This document shows positions 35,874 through 45,120 of a stretch of 62,458 nt of DNA, piece by piece (the stretch's first letter is position 1; each line of letters opens with the position of its first letter). Under the pieces are notes generated by a model that had not been told where the DNA came from, did no database searches, and saw only the letters and a program-made list of their open reading frames with translations. Source of the stretch: SIG424 sp045546695 (GTDB taxonomy: Bacteria > Bacillota > Clostridia > UBA1212 > UBA1255). The DNA is taken from assembly GCA_045546695.1 (NCBI GenBank), contig JAZQDE010000007.1, forward strand, positions 1 to 62,458, given 5' to 3'. A program made the translations under genes and the position numbers.

Positions 35874-36258
35874 TAAGAATGACAATGTTCGTGCTGAGAT
35901 TATCCGCAGAAGCGGAGTCAATCCTGTAAAATGCATGCGTTGCGGTAAATGTACTGCTACGTGTCCTGCGTTTGATACGATGGAATATCATCCACATCAG
36001 TTTGTATGTATGGTAGAAGAGGGCGATATTGAACCTCTCCTGAAAAGCTCATCTCTTTACCAGTGTCTTACATGTTTTGCATGTGTAGACAGATGCCCAA
36101 GAGGCGTTGAGCCGGCAAAACTGGTTGAGGCTATCCGCCTTGAAGTTATACGCAAGCAGGGCGCAAACCATATGAAACCAGACAGCATACCGGCTATGGT
36201 AGACGAAGAGCTTCCTCAGCAGGCTATCGTAAGTGCTTTAAGAAAATATCATAAGTAA
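35866..36258 (+). CDS. hdrC: Heterodisulfide reductase subunit C-like ferredoxin protein
   Basis: 130 residues with two 4Fe-4S motifs: C23, C26, C29, C33 (CMRCGKCTATCP) and C67, C70, C73, C77 (CLTCFACVDRCP). It is expected to wire HdrA to HdrB. Starts inside hdrB (8-base overlap), with GGAGG before the ATG. Soluble, no membrane segment, unlike HdrE-linked forms. Confidence 0.88.
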   Translation: MHNKNDNVRAEIIRRSGVNPVKCMRCGKCTATCPAFDTMEYHPHQFVCMVEEGDIEPLLKSSSLYQCLTCFACVDRCPRGVEPAKLVEAIRLEVIRKQGANHMKPDSIPAMVDEELPQQAIVSALRKYHK

Positions 36259-36272
36259 GGAGGAGAAGACAA

Positions 36273-38267
36273 ATGCAAAAAATTGGTGTATTCGTATGTT
36301 GGTGCGGTAGCAATATCGCCGGTACTGTAGACGTAAAGGCAGTAGCCGATGCCCTCAGAAGTGAGCCCGGTGTTGTCTTTTCCACAGATTATCAATATAT
36401 GTGCTCACAGGCAGGTCAGGAGATCATCAAAGAAGCCATCAAAGAGCACAAATTAACAGGTGTTGTTATTTGTTCATGCTCACCGAGAATGCATGAAGCA
36501 ACATTCCGCAAGACAGCCCAGGCAGCCGGCCTTAACCCATACATGGTAGAGATTGCCAACATCCGCGAGCAGTGCTCATGGATTCACAAAGATATGGAAA
36601 CAGGCACACAGAAGGCTATTATCTTAGGTCGCGCGGCAGTTGCAAAAGTAAACCTCAACGCACCGCTTATCCCCGGACAGACTCCCGTAACAAAGAGAGC
36701 TCTCGTAATCGGCGGCGGTATCGCAGGTATCCAGTCAGGACTCGACATCGCAGAAGCAGGTTTCCCGGTAGATATCGTTGAAAAGAAGCCTACAATCGGC
36801 GGTAAAATGGCACAGATCGACAAGACTTTCCCGACACTCGACTGCGCAGCATGTATCCTGACACCTAAAATGGTTGATGCAGCCCAGAATGAAAATATCA
36901 GAATCTTTTCATACAGCGAAGTTGAAGAAGTAAAAGGCTTTGTCGGCAACTTCAATGTAAAAATCAGAAAAAAAGCTCGTTTCGTTAAAGAAGACGTATG
37001 TACAGGTTGCGGAATCTGTACAGAAAAATGTCCTCAGAAAAAAGTTCCGAACGAATTCAACCTCGGAATGGACAATCGCAGAGCCGTATATATACCATTT
37101 GCACAGGCAGTGCCGAAGGTAGCTACTATTGATGCAGATTACTGCACAATGCTCAAATCAGGCAAATGCGGTCTTTGTGCAAAAGTATGTACAGCAGGCG
37201 CTATCGACTATACACAAAAAGACGAGATTGTTGAAGAACAGTACGGCGCAATCGTAGCAGCTACAGGCTTTAATCCTATCAGCCTTGATAAATTTGACGA
37301 GTTTGCATATAACCAGTCAAAAGACGTTATCACGTCACTTGAGTTTGAGCGTCTTACAAATGCTGCGGGCCCGACAGCCGGCAAGCTCCTTCGTCCTTCA
37401 GACGGAAAACATCCTCACACAATAGTATTCGTTCAGTGCGTAGGTTCAAGATGCGCTGCATGTGCAGAAAAAGGCAAAGAATATTGCTCAAAAATCTGCT
37501 GCATGTATACAGCAAAACACGCAATGCTCACAAGAGACAAATATCCGGATACAGACGTTTACGTATTCTATATTGACGTACGTACACCCGGTAAGAGCTT
37601 TGATGAGTTCTACCGCCGCGCTGTAGAAGAATATGGCGTACATTACATCAAAGGTATGGTCGGCAAAGTATCTCCTGAAGGTGACAAACTCATGGTTCAG
37701 GCATCAGACCTGCTTGCGAACAAACAACTTCACATAGCAGCAGACCTCGTTGTACTGGCAACCGCAATTGAGCCTGATAAATCAGCAAGATCAATTGCTA
37801 CAATGCTTACAGCCAGCATGGATACAAACGACTTTTTCACAGAAGCACATCCGAAGCTTCGTCCTGTTGAGAGCCCGACGGCCGGCGTATTCCTCTCCGG
37901 TGCATGTCAGGGACCTAAGGATATTCCGGAAACTGTTTCACAGGCAAGTGCCGCTGCCGCAAAGGTTATCGGCCTGCTTGCAAAAGATAAACTTACAAGT
38001 AACCCGTGCGTTGCACATTCGGACGAACTTATGTGTAACGGCTGCTCATCATGTGCAAACGTATGTCCTTACGGCGCTATTTCATATATTGACAAAGAAT
38101 TCCGTATGCCTGACAGAACGACAGCAATAAGACGCATTGCGTCAGTCAACCCGGCTGTATGCCAGGGCTGCGGTGCTTGTACAGTTGCTTGTCCTTCAGG
38201 CGCTATGGACTTAAATGGATTTGAAAGCGCTCAAATTATTGCGGAGGTGGATGCAATATGTCGATGA
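36273..38267 (+). CDS. hdrA: HdrA-like FAD/iron-sulfur bifurcation subunit
   Basis: 664 residues. Seen: an N-terminal Cys-containing region (CWCGSN, CSCSPRMHE); FAD-binding VIGGGIAGIQSG at 145-156; the unusual-cluster cysteines LDCAACIL at 189-196; ferredoxin motifs CTGCGICTEKC (243-253) and CTMLKSGKCGLCAKVC (291-306); and a C-terminal pair CNGCSSCANVCP and CQGCGACTVACP near 590-645. In studied Hdr complexes the HdrA flavin bifurcates electrons between a high-potential acceptor via HdrBC and low-potential ferredoxin. The full cluster set is present, so bifurcation is possible, but it is inferred. Overlaps flxD by 10 bases. Confidence 0.9.
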   Translation: MQKIGVFVCWCGSNIAGTVDVKAVADALRSEPGVVFSTDYQYMCSQAGQEIIKEAIKEHKLTGVVICSCSPRMHEATFRKTAQAAGLNPYMVEIANIREQCSWIHKDMETGTQKAIILGRAAVAKVNLNAPLIPGQTPVTKRALVIGGGIAGIQSGLDIAEAGFPVDIVEKKPTIGGKMAQIDKTFPTLDCAACILTPKMVDAAQNENIRIFSYSEVEEVKGFVGNFNVKIRKKARFVKEDVCTGCGICTEKCPQKKVPNEFNLGMDNRRAVYIPFAQAVPKVATIDADYCTMLKSGKCGLCAKVCTAGAIDYTQKDEIVEEQYGAIVAATGFNPISLDKFDEFAYNQSKDVITSLEFERLTNAAGPTAGKLLRPSDGKHPHTIVFVQCVGSRCAACAEKGKEYCSKICCMYTAKHAMLTRDKYPDTDVYVFYIDVRTPGKSFDEFYRRAVEEYGVHYIKGMVGKVSPEGDKLMVQASDLLANKQLHIAADLVVLATAIEPDKSARSIATMLTASMDTNDFFTEAHPKLRPVESPTAGVFLSGACQGPKDIPETVSQASAAAAKVIGLLAKDKLTSNPCVAHSDELMCNGCSSCANVCPYGAISYIDKEFRMPDRTTAIRRIASVNPAVCQGCGACTVACPSGAMDLNGFESAQIIAEVDAICR

Positions 38268-38695
38268 ATAATGAATACAAACCGATGATCGTAGCGTTTT
38301 GCTGCAACTGGTGTTCATATGCCGGCGCAGACCTTGCAGGCAGCAACCGTCTCGCATATCCTGATAATGTAAAAATCATCAGAGTACCTTGCTCATGCAG
38401 AGTAAATCCTATGTTTATCTTAAGAGCATTCCAACGTGGCGCTGACGGAGTAATCCTCTGCGGATGTCACCCCGGAGACTGCCACTACACATCAGGTAAC
38501 TACTATACCAGAAGAAGAATGGCACTCTTATTCTCAATGCTGGAATATCTTGGTATCGAAAAAGAACGTACCCGCGTAGAATGGGTATCTGCGGCAGAAG
38601 GTGCAAAATTTGCAGCAACAATGAATGACTTTACACAGACTGTTGCGGCATTAGGTGAAAATAAGAGATTGGAGGACTTAAGATGCAAAAGATAA
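38258..38695 (+). CDS. flxD: MvhD/FlxD-like iron-sulfur electron-transfer protein
   Basis: 145 residues of the MvhD (FlpD) family, which carries a 2Fe-2S cluster and docks an electron-donating module onto HdrA. Cysteines: C15, C16, C19, C45, C47, C68, C70, C75 in FCCNWCSYAGAD, VPCSCRVNP and LCGCHPGDCHY. No hydrogenase or formate dehydrogenase subunit is nearby; the following genes supply an NAD(P)H-type input instead, as in the FlxABCD-HdrABC systems. GGAGG precedes ATG 38258, which lies inside hdrA. Confidence 0.88.
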   Translation: MSMNNEYKPMIVAFCCNWCSYAGADLAGSNRLAYPDNVKIIRVPCSCRVNPMFILRAFQRGADGVILCGCHPGDCHYTSGNYYTRRRMALLFSMLEYLGIEKERTRVEWVSAAEGAKFAATMNDFTQTVAALGENKRLEDLRCKR

Positions 38696-39669
38696 CTCGT
38701 GAAAATCTCATAAACAAGGCTATTGAACTTCTTGACAACGGCACAGTAAACAGAGTCCTCGGATGGAAAGCCGGCGAATTCGCATACGACGTAACTCCCG
38801 CAGTTTTCACCACAAAAGAAGATCTTGAAAAGAACTTCGTATTTGACGACTTCTGCAACGCAAACTTTTCAAAATATCTCGTTGCCGAGACACGCAAAGC
38901 AAACGAAAAAGTACTCGTTTTCTTAAAGCCCTGCGACACATACAGCTTCAACCAGCTTCTTACAGAACATCGTTTTGCAAGAGAAAAAGTATACGCAGTA
39001 GGTATTCCTTGCGAAGGTATGCTTGACATCGGCAAGATCAAAGCACTTGCAGGCGAAGGCATTATCGAAGTTGTTTCAGGCGAAGACTCAATCACAGTAA
39101 AGAATCTTTACGACGAAGAAAAAACTCTTGCATACGCAGATGTTCTTACAGAAAGATGTCTTAGCTGCAAGAGCAAAAAACACGTTGCATACGACGAACT
39201 TATGGGCGAAGAAGGCGACGTGCTCGATTCAAACCGTTTCGACGAAGTTGAGAAAATAGAAAAAATGACGCCGGATGAGCGTTTTGCTTTCTGGCAGGCT
39301 CAGCTTTCAAAATGCATCAGATGTAATGCCTGCCGTGACATTTGTCCTGCATGCACATGTGAAAAATGTGTATTCGACAATCCCAAGTCAAGCGTAAACA
39401 ACAAGGCAATTTCTGACAGCTTTGAAGAAAAAATGTTCCACATTATACGTGCTTTTCACGTGGCAGGCAGATGTACAGACTGCGGCGAATGTTCAAGAGT
39501 ATGTCCTCAGGGAATACCGCTTCATTTGCTCAACAGAAAGTTCATCAAAGATATCAACAGTCTTTATGGCGACTACCAGGCAGGCGAGGAGGAAGGCTCA
39601 AGAGCACCTCTTATCAACTATACGTTTGACGATCCCGAGCCCGGTGAAGCAGTAGGCAGAGGAGTGTGA
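38683..39669 (+). CDS. FlxC-like ferredoxin subunit with FrhB-like N-terminal region
   Basis: 328 residues. The N-terminal half resembles the FrhB/F420-hydrogenase beta-type flavin-protein fold (FLKPCDTYSFNQLL, VYAVGIPCEGMLDIGKI). Cysteine motifs follow: CLSCKSKK; CIRCNACRDICPACTCEKC near residue 208; and CTDCGECSRVCPQG near 265. Similar proteins occur as one of the two ferredoxin-type subunits (FlxB/FlxC) of Flx complexes; the exact letter is uncertain. Overlaps flxD by 13 bases and starts after GGAGG. Expected to relay electrons between FlxA and FlxD. Confidence 0.75.
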   Translation: MQKITRENLINKAIELLDNGTVNRVLGWKAGEFAYDVTPAVFTTKEDLEKNFVFDDFCNANFSKYLVAETRKANEKVLVFLKPCDTYSFNQLLTEHRFAREKVYAVGIPCEGMLDIGKIKALAGEGIIEVVSGEDSITVKNLYDEEKTLAYADVLTERCLSCKSKKHVAYDELMGEEGDVLDSNRFDEVEKIEKMTPDERFAFWQAQLSKCIRCNACRDICPACTCEKCVFDNPKSSVNNKAISDSFEEKMFHIIRAFHVAGRCTDCGECSRVCPQGIPLHLLNRKFIKDINSLYGDYQAGEEEGSRAPLINYTFDDPEPGEAVGRGV

Positions 39670-39673
39670 GAAT

Positions 39674-40690
39674 ATGCGTAAATTTTCAATTCAATCATTA
39701 GATACAATATTTGCAAAGATTGCCGCAGACGAGAAGCTCTATCTTCCTGTTGACGGTGAAAATGGCAGCGATTACAAACTCTGGGAGCCCGGAGTAAAAA
39801 TGAGCGACGCTCTTAACACAGTACGCAGCGCAAAAGACTTCTTCTTCCCGCAGACAGAGAATCTTATCGAATTCAAAGTTGCAGGCAAGCAGATTGATAT
39901 CGTTGATATCAGAGACGAAAAAGAAGATTTTGTAGTATTCGGCGTGCGCGCATGCGACGTAAGAAGCTTTGACATCCTTGACAGAGTTTTCCTGTCAGAA
40001 CCTGTTGACAGCTACTACGCAAGCAGAAGAGAACACAGCGTAATCGTATCAATGGCATGCACAAGACCTGCAGAAACATGTTTCTGTGGCACATTTGATA
40101 TCGATGCTGCAAATCCCGCAGGCGACGTTACTTGCTGGAAAACAGAAGACAGCATTTATATGCGTGCAAATACAGAAAAAGGTGAAAAGCTCCTTGCCAA
40201 ATTAGACAGCCTTACTGAAGAATGTGACGACAGCGCAGTTGTCGCACAGCAGGAAAAAACACGCAAGATCATGGAAAAACTTCCGCTTGCAAATCTTTCT
40301 GCAGAAAAATTCGGTGGCGGCAAGACAAAAGACTTTTTCAAATCTCCTGCATGGAAAGAATTGTCACAGTCATGCTTAGGTTGCGGCACATGTACTTTCG
40401 TATGTCCTACATGTCAGTGCTATGACATCAAAGACTACGATACAGGCAACGGCGTAATCCGTTTCCGCTGCTGGGACTCATGCATGTATTCAGATTTTAC
40501 AAGAATGGCACACGGCAACTCCAGAAACTCCCAGACAGAGCGTTTCCGCCAGAGATTTATGCACAAACTTGTATATTATCCTGAAAACAATGAAGGCATT
40601 TTCGGCTGCGTAGGTTGCGGAAGATGTCTGGCTAAATGCCCGATTTCAATGAATATTGTTAAGGTTATGAAGAAGTTAGGAGAAGAATGA
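39674..40690 (+). CDS. FlxB/AsrA-like 4Fe-4S dicluster subunit
   Basis: 338 residues resembling the A subunit of anaerobic sulfite reductase and FlxB. Two cluster motifs are seen: CLGCGTCTFVCPTCQCYD near residue 236 and CVGCGRCLAKCPIS near 314, plus CTRPAETCFCG near 130. There is no sulfite reductase C subunit or siroheme motif in the region, so sulfite reduction is unlikely. It lies 4 bases after the previous gene and 1 base before the flavin/NAD subunit, so the three form a tightly coupled NADH-input module. Confidence 0.78.
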   Translation: MRKFSIQSLDTIFAKIAADEKLYLPVDGENGSDYKLWEPGVKMSDALNTVRSAKDFFFPQTENLIEFKVAGKQIDIVDIRDEKEDFVVFGVRACDVRSFDILDRVFLSEPVDSYYASRREHSVIVSMACTRPAETCFCGTFDIDAANPAGDVTCWKTEDSIYMRANTEKGEKLLAKLDSLTEECDDSAVVAQQEKTRKIMEKLPLANLSAEKFGGGKTKDFFKSPAWKELSQSCLGCGTCTFVCPTCQCYDIKDYDTGNGVIRFRCWDSCMYSDFTRMAHGNSRNSQTERFRQRFMHKLVYYPENNEGIFGCVGCGRCLAKCPISMNIVKVMKKLGEE

Positions 40691-40691
40691 T

Positions 40692-41525
40692 ATGGACATT
40701 AATTACGAAGCTTTGATTCCAAAAATCGGTGTAATTACCGACGTACGTATAGACACTCCCGATGTAAAGACTTTCAGAGTAGTAACACCTGACGGTAAAA
40801 AAGCCTTTGACCACAAGCCCGGCCAGTGCGCAATGCTCTCAATCCCGGGAGTAGGAGAGGCGATGTTTTCAATAACATCATCTCCGACAAACACAGAATT
40901 TATGGAATTCTCTATTAAAAAATGCGGCTGCGTTACTGAGTGGCTTCACCAGGCAGAAGTTGGCCAGCAGATAACAATCAGAGGACCATATGGCAACCCA
41001 TTCCCGGTAGACGATGCATTTGCAGGCAAAGACCTTCTTTTCGTAGCAGGTGGTATCGGTCTTGCACCTCTTCGCTCAGTAATCAATTACTGCAGACATT
41101 ACAGAGACAGATACGGCAAGATTGACATCGTTTACGGTTCAAGAAGTAAAGACGACCTCGTAGATTACCAGGAAATCATCAATGAATGGATGGAAGACGA
41201 CGGCATTGAAGTACATCTTACAATCGACCGCGAACAGGAAGGCTGGAACGGCCACGTTGGTTTCGTACCAAATTATGTAAAAGAACTCAATTTTGATACA
41301 AATAAGACAGTCATCATCTGTGGACCACCGATCATGATCAAGTTCACATTAGAAGGTCTTATTTCCATGGGTTACAATAAGCAGCAGGTATACACCACAA
41401 TGGAACTTCGCATGAAATGCGGTGTAGGTAAATGCGGAAGATGCAATATCGGTTCAAAATATGTTTGCAAAGACGGCCCTGTATTCCGTTGCGACGAACT
41501 TGAAGAACTGCCTGATGAGTATTAA
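40692..41525 (+). CDS. flxA: FlxA-like FAD/NAD(P)H oxidoreductase with 2Fe-2S motif
   Basis: 277 residues of the ferredoxin-NADP reductase superfamily (AsrB, PyrK, FlxA type). Seen: a flavin domain with CAMLSIPGVGEAMFSITSSP, a GPYGNPFP loop, NAD-binding GGIGLAPLRSVINYC near residue 120, CGPPIMIKF near 213, and a C-terminal 2Fe-2S motif MKCGVGKCGRCNIG...C near 237-265. It would oxidise NADH (or NADPH) and pass electrons to the Flx ferredoxin subunits and then to HdrA. Confidence 0.85.
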   Translation: MDINYEALIPKIGVITDVRIDTPDVKTFRVVTPDGKKAFDHKPGQCAMLSIPGVGEAMFSITSSPTNTEFMEFSIKKCGCVTEWLHQAEVGQQITIRGPYGNPFPVDDAFAGKDLLFVAGGIGLAPLRSVINYCRHYRDRYGKIDIVYGSRSKDDLVDYQEIINEWMEDDGIEVHLTIDREQEGWNGHVGFVPNYVKELNFDTNKTVIICGPPIMIKFTLEGLISMGYNKQQVYTTMELRMKCGVGKCGRCNIGSKYVCKDGPVFRCDELEELPDEY

Positions 41526-41545
41526 TAAATAGGAGGAGTATTAAA

Positions 41546-42220
41546 ATGGAAAAAATGGTAAATATATTTTTATTCGGTAAAAAATATGAAGTTCCGGAAA
41601 ACCTTACAATCATGAGCGCCATGGAATATGCCGGCTACCAGCTGGTACGTGGTTGCGGTTGCCGTAACGGTTTTTGCGGTGCATGCGCAACAATATACAG
41701 AATCAAGGGCGATAAAGAGCTCAAAGCTTGTCTTGCTTGCCAGACAAAAGTAGAAGACAACATGTACATCGCAACTCTTCCTTTCTTCCCACTCGTTAAG
41801 GAAGTATACAACATCGAAGAAGTTAAGCCTACAGAGCAGATTATGATGCAGCTTTATCCTGAGATTTACGCTTGCATCGGTTGCAACGCTTGTACAAAGA
41901 GCTGTACACAGGAACTTAACGTTATGCAGTACATCGCATACGCACAAAGAGGCGAATACGAAAAATGCGCAGAAGAATCATTTGACTGCGTAATGTGCGG
42001 CGTATGTTCATCACGTTGCCCTGCAGGCATTTCACATCCTCAGGTAGCAATGCTCGCACGCAGACTCAATGGTAAATATCTGGCTCCTAAGTCAGCTCAC
42101 CTTGAAAACAGAGTTCAGGAGATCAAAGACGGTACTTTCACAGACCTCATCGAGGCCCTTATGAACAAGCCGGTTGACGAGATAAAAGAGCTCTACAATC
42201 ACAGAGATATCGAGAAATAA
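41546..42220 (+). CDS. FrdB/TfrB-like iron-sulfur subunit of a soluble fumarate reductase
   Basis: 224 residues. An N-terminal 2Fe-2S ferredoxin-like domain (CGCRNGFCGAC and KACLAC; cysteines 37, 39, 44, 47, 62, 65) is followed by two 4Fe-4S motifs, CIGCNACTKSC (110-120) and CVMCGVCSSRC (148-158). The order resembles FrdB/SdhB and the N-terminal half of TfrB. The CCG domain that TfrB carries at its C terminus is missing; HdrB in the same operon has that domain. Start ATG 41546 after AGGAGGAG, 20 bases after flxA and 12 bases before the flavoprotein gene. Confidence 0.82.
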   Translation: MEKMVNIFLFGKKYEVPENLTIMSAMEYAGYQLVRGCGCRNGFCGACATIYRIKGDKELKACLACQTKVEDNMYIATLPFFPLVKEVYNIEEVKPTEQIMMQLYPEIYACIGCNACTKSCTQELNVMQYIAYAQRGEYEKCAEESFDCVMCGVCSSRCPAGISHPQVAMLARRLNGKYLAPKSAHLENRVQEIKDGTFTDLIEALMNKPVDEIKELYNHRDIEK

Positions 42221-42232
42221 GGAGGTATTGTC

Positions 42233-43828
42233 ATGTATCCTGAAAGATTTACAGAATCCTTAAAAGCTGTTGAAGCAGCAAGAGAGAATAATATAAAGCT
42301 TGAGCCCCGTCGTATGACAGCCCAGGAAAAAGAAGATTTGCTTAAGGCATATCATCCGGATTATAAAGAAGATCAATTTACAGAGCTAAAGATCGGTCCT
42401 AATAAAGGTGAAAAGGTACCGGTTGAATTGGCTGCGATTTTGCAGGCTCACAGCCGTATCACCGCAGACAGTGTTAACCTTGATAAACCTGATTATGACG
42501 TAGATGTACTTGTTATCGGTGGCGGTGGAGCAGGTTCTTCTGCAGCAATCGAAGCACACGAAGCCGGCGCAAAAGTTATGATCGTTACAAAGCTTCGTAT
42601 CGGTGATGCCAACACAATGATGGCAGAAGGCGGGATCCAGGCTGCTGACAAAGAAAATGACTCTCCTGCAATCCACTTCGTTGACGCATTCGGTGGCGGA
42701 CATTACGCTGCAAAGCGTGAGCTCCTTTCAAAGCTCGTATGCGACGCACCCGATGCCATTAAATGGCTCAACGACCTCGGCGTAGAGTTCGACAAAGATG
42801 CAGAAGGCAATATGATTACAACTCATGGCGGCGGTACATCACGCAAACGTATGCACGCTGCAAAAGACTATTCAGGCGCAGAAATCATGCGTACTCTCAG
42901 AGACGAAGTACTCAATCGCCAGATTCCTGTAGTTGACTTTACTGCTGCAATCGAACTTATTCTCGATGAAAACGGCAATGCCGCAGGCGCAGTACTCCTC
43001 AACATGGAAACAAAAGAACTCCTCGTTGCAAAAGCAAAGACAGTTGTCATCTCAACAGGTGGCGCAGGCCGTATGCATTACCAGGGCTTCCCGACATCAA
43101 ACCACTACGGCGCAACAGCCGATGGTCTTGTACTCGGCTACCGTGTAGGCGCAAAGCTCCTTTATGCAGATACACTTCAGTATCACCCGACAGGTGCAGC
43201 ATATCCTGAACAGATTTTCGGTGCTCTCGTTACTGAAAAAGTTCGTTCACTCGGCGCAAAACTCATCAACGTAAACGGCGAAGCATTTATGCATCCTCTT
43301 GAAACACGTGACGTTTCAGCTGCTTCTATCATCCGTGAGTGCAGCACAAGAGGTAATGGTATTGATACAGGCAAGGGCCTTGCAGTATGGCTCGATACTC
43401 CTATGATTGAAAAAATCGGCGGAGAGGGCACAATCGAAGCAAGAATTCCTGCTATGATGCGTATGTTCGGCAAATACGGCATCGACATCCGCAAAGAACC
43501 AATCCTTATTTATCCTACACTTCACTACCAGAACGGTGGTCTTGACATCAGCGCTGACTGCATGACAACAAACGTTGAAAATCTCTTCGTTGCAGGCGAA
43601 GCTGTCGGAGGAATCCACGGTAGAAACAGACTTATGGGCAACTCACTTCTCGATATTATCGTATTCGGCCGTAGCGCAGGTAAGAGTGCTGCCGCAAAAT
43701 GCAAGAACGTTGAGGTTGGTAAGTTGACACTGGCTCATATCGATGCATTTGAAAAAGAAATCGAAGCTGCCGGCATTGATACTCAAGAAGTATCACCGAA
43801 GCTGCTTCCGGATTACAGAAGAAAGTAA
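42233..43828 (+). CDS. FrdA-like flavoprotein, probable soluble fumarate reductase catalytic subunit
   Basis: 531 residues with an N-terminal extension of about 85. Seen: FAD-binding VIGGGGAGSSAA at 94-105; catalytic-site residues His318 (QYHPTG), Arg359 (ETRDVSAAS), His431 (HYQNGG) and Arg466 (HGRNRLMGNSLLD), the set expected for fumarate reductase/succinate dehydrogenase. No signal peptide or twin-arginine motif, and no membrane anchor gene nearby, so it should be cytoplasmic. L-aspartate oxidase is a relative, but the FrdB partner, fumarase and malate dehydrogenase neighbours favour fumarate/succinate. Direction (reduction) is inferred from context. Confidence 0.85.
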   Translation: MYPERFTESLKAVEAARENNIKLEPRRMTAQEKEDLLKAYHPDYKEDQFTELKIGPNKGEKVPVELAAILQAHSRITADSVNLDKPDYDVDVLVIGGGGAGSSAAIEAHEAGAKVMIVTKLRIGDANTMMAEGGIQAADKENDSPAIHFVDAFGGGHYAAKRELLSKLVCDAPDAIKWLNDLGVEFDKDAEGNMITTHGGGTSRKRMHAAKDYSGAEIMRTLRDEVLNRQIPVVDFTAAIELILDENGNAAGAVLLNMETKELLVAKAKTVVISTGGAGRMHYQGFPTSNHYGATADGLVLGYRVGAKLLYADTLQYHPTGAAYPEQIFGALVTEKVRSLGAKLINVNGEAFMHPLETRDVSAASIIRECSTRGNGIDTGKGLAVWLDTPMIEKIGGEGTIEARIPAMMRMFGKYGIDIRKEPILIYPTLHYQNGGLDISADCMTTNVENLFVAGEAVGGIHGRNRLMGNSLLDIIVFGRSAGKSAAAKCKNVEVGKLTLAHIDAFEKEIEAAGIDTQEVSPKLLPDYRRK

Positions 43829-43856
43829 TCAGAACAGGAAAGAGGTTGTTTGACAA

Positions 43857-45098
43857 ATGGATTTATTTGGTGGTGTGATAACAGTAAATGGCATTACTTA
43901 TCTGCTCTTTTGCGTTTTCGCAATTGCGGCCGTAGGTTATTTACTTGGTCGTATTACAATAAAAGGTGTCTCACTCGGTACTGCCGGCGTATTTATTATA
44001 GCTCTGCTGTTTGGTTGTCTTTTCTATAACCAGCTTGGTGAAAATATGACGGCAAATGGCATGGATATAAGCAAATCACTCAAGCTTGTTGAAACGTTCG
44101 GTTTGATTTTGTTCGTAACATCTGTTGGCTTTATCGCAGGTCCCAAGTTTTTCAGTAATATGAAGAAAAACTTCACTTCATACGTTTTGCTTGGTCTCGT
44201 TATCATTGTTGCAGGTGGTCTTTCTGCCGTTGCATGTATCTATATCGGCAGAGGCGTAGGAACAGGCGGACTTGACAACGACGGCTTCACAGCAATGATT
44301 GTCGGACTGCTCTCAGGATCACTTACTTCTACTCCTGCCTTTTCAGCGGCAAAAGACACAGTTGCTCCTGCTTTAGAAGATTTAGTATCAGTCGGACATG
44401 GTATTGCATATATTTTCGGTGTTATCGGTGTTGTTCTTTTCGTTCAGCTTATGCCTAAATTCACAAAGGCAAATATGGACGAGGAGAGAAAGAAGCTCGT
44501 TCAGGTTGCTGAAGGTAACCAGAGAGAATACAGAGGCAAGCTTCTGTACATGGATCCATTCGGATTTATGGCATTTTCACTCGCTGCTATCCTGGGTGTT
44601 TTCGTGGGAGCTATCAAGATTCCGCTTACGTCTTCAGGTCTCAGCGGCACAACGTTTTCACTGACAACAACAGGCGGATGCCTCCTCGTTGCATTGATTT
44701 TCGGTCATTTCAGCAGAGTTGGCAGAGTGTCAATCATGCCAAGTGAACATATGCTCAAGGTGTTCCGTGAGCTCGGTCTGATGCTCTTCCTGATTGGTGC
44801 GGGTGTTGCCGGCGGTGCGAAGTTTATTGAATACTTCAACCTGACGTATTTTATCTACGGTATCATCATGACAATCTTCCCGATGATTATCGGTTATATC
44901 TTTGCAAAGTACGTTTTGAAGCTCGGCCTGCTCAACAGCCTCGGTTCAATTACAGGTGGTATGACAAGTACACCTGCTCTTGGTACTCTTATCAACGTTG
45001 CCAGGACAGAAGACGTTGCTTCTGCTTACGCTGCGACATATCCTATCGCACTCATTGCGGTGGTGCTCGTATCGCAGTTCCTGATATTGCTGTTCTGA
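43857..45098 (+). CDS. AspT/YidE-family membrane transporter, candidate succinate exporter
   Basis: 413 residues with about 10-11 hydrophobic segments in two halves. Each half carries the family signature (GLLSGSLTSTPAFSAA near residue 155 and GSITGGMTSTPALGTL near 365). A hydrophilic loop lies at about 205-235. The family includes the aspartate:alanine exchanger and the corynebacterial succinate exporter SucE, so a dicarboxylate is a reasonable substrate. It is the last gene of the malate/fumarate operon, 28 bases after frdA, and is followed by a strong terminator. Substrate not proven. Confidence 0.8.
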   Translation: MDLFGGVITVNGITYLLFCVFAIAAVGYLLGRITIKGVSLGTAGVFIIALLFGCLFYNQLGENMTANGMDISKSLKLVETFGLILFVTSVGFIAGPKFFSNMKKNFTSYVLLGLVIIVAGGLSAVACIYIGRGVGTGGLDNDGFTAMIVGLLSGSLTSTPAFSAAKDTVAPALEDLVSVGHGIAYIFGVIGVVLFVQLMPKFTKANMDEERKKLVQVAEGNQREYRGKLLYMDPFGFMAFSLAAILGVFVGAIKIPLTSSGLSGTTFSLTTTGGCLLVALIFGHFSRVGRVSIMPSEHMLKVFRELGLMLFLIGAGVAGGAKFIEYFNLTYFIYGIIMTIFPMIIGYIFAKYVLKLGLLNSLGSITGGMTSTPALGTLINVARTEDVASAYAATYPIALIAVVLVSQFLILLF

Positions 45099-45120
45099 TG
45101 ATTTGATTAATCATGTTGAC

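Noticed and set aside
35082..38695. Hdr genes as evidence for a methanogen or CoM/CoB metabolism
   Set aside because: Hdr-Flx modules are common in anaerobic bacteria; the rest of the window is clearly bacterial and has no CoM or CoB genes.
39674..41525. Anaerobic sulfite reductase (asrAB)
   Set aside because: The two subunits resemble AsrA/AsrB, but no AsrC or siroheme motif is present and they are embedded between flxD/flxC and frdBA.
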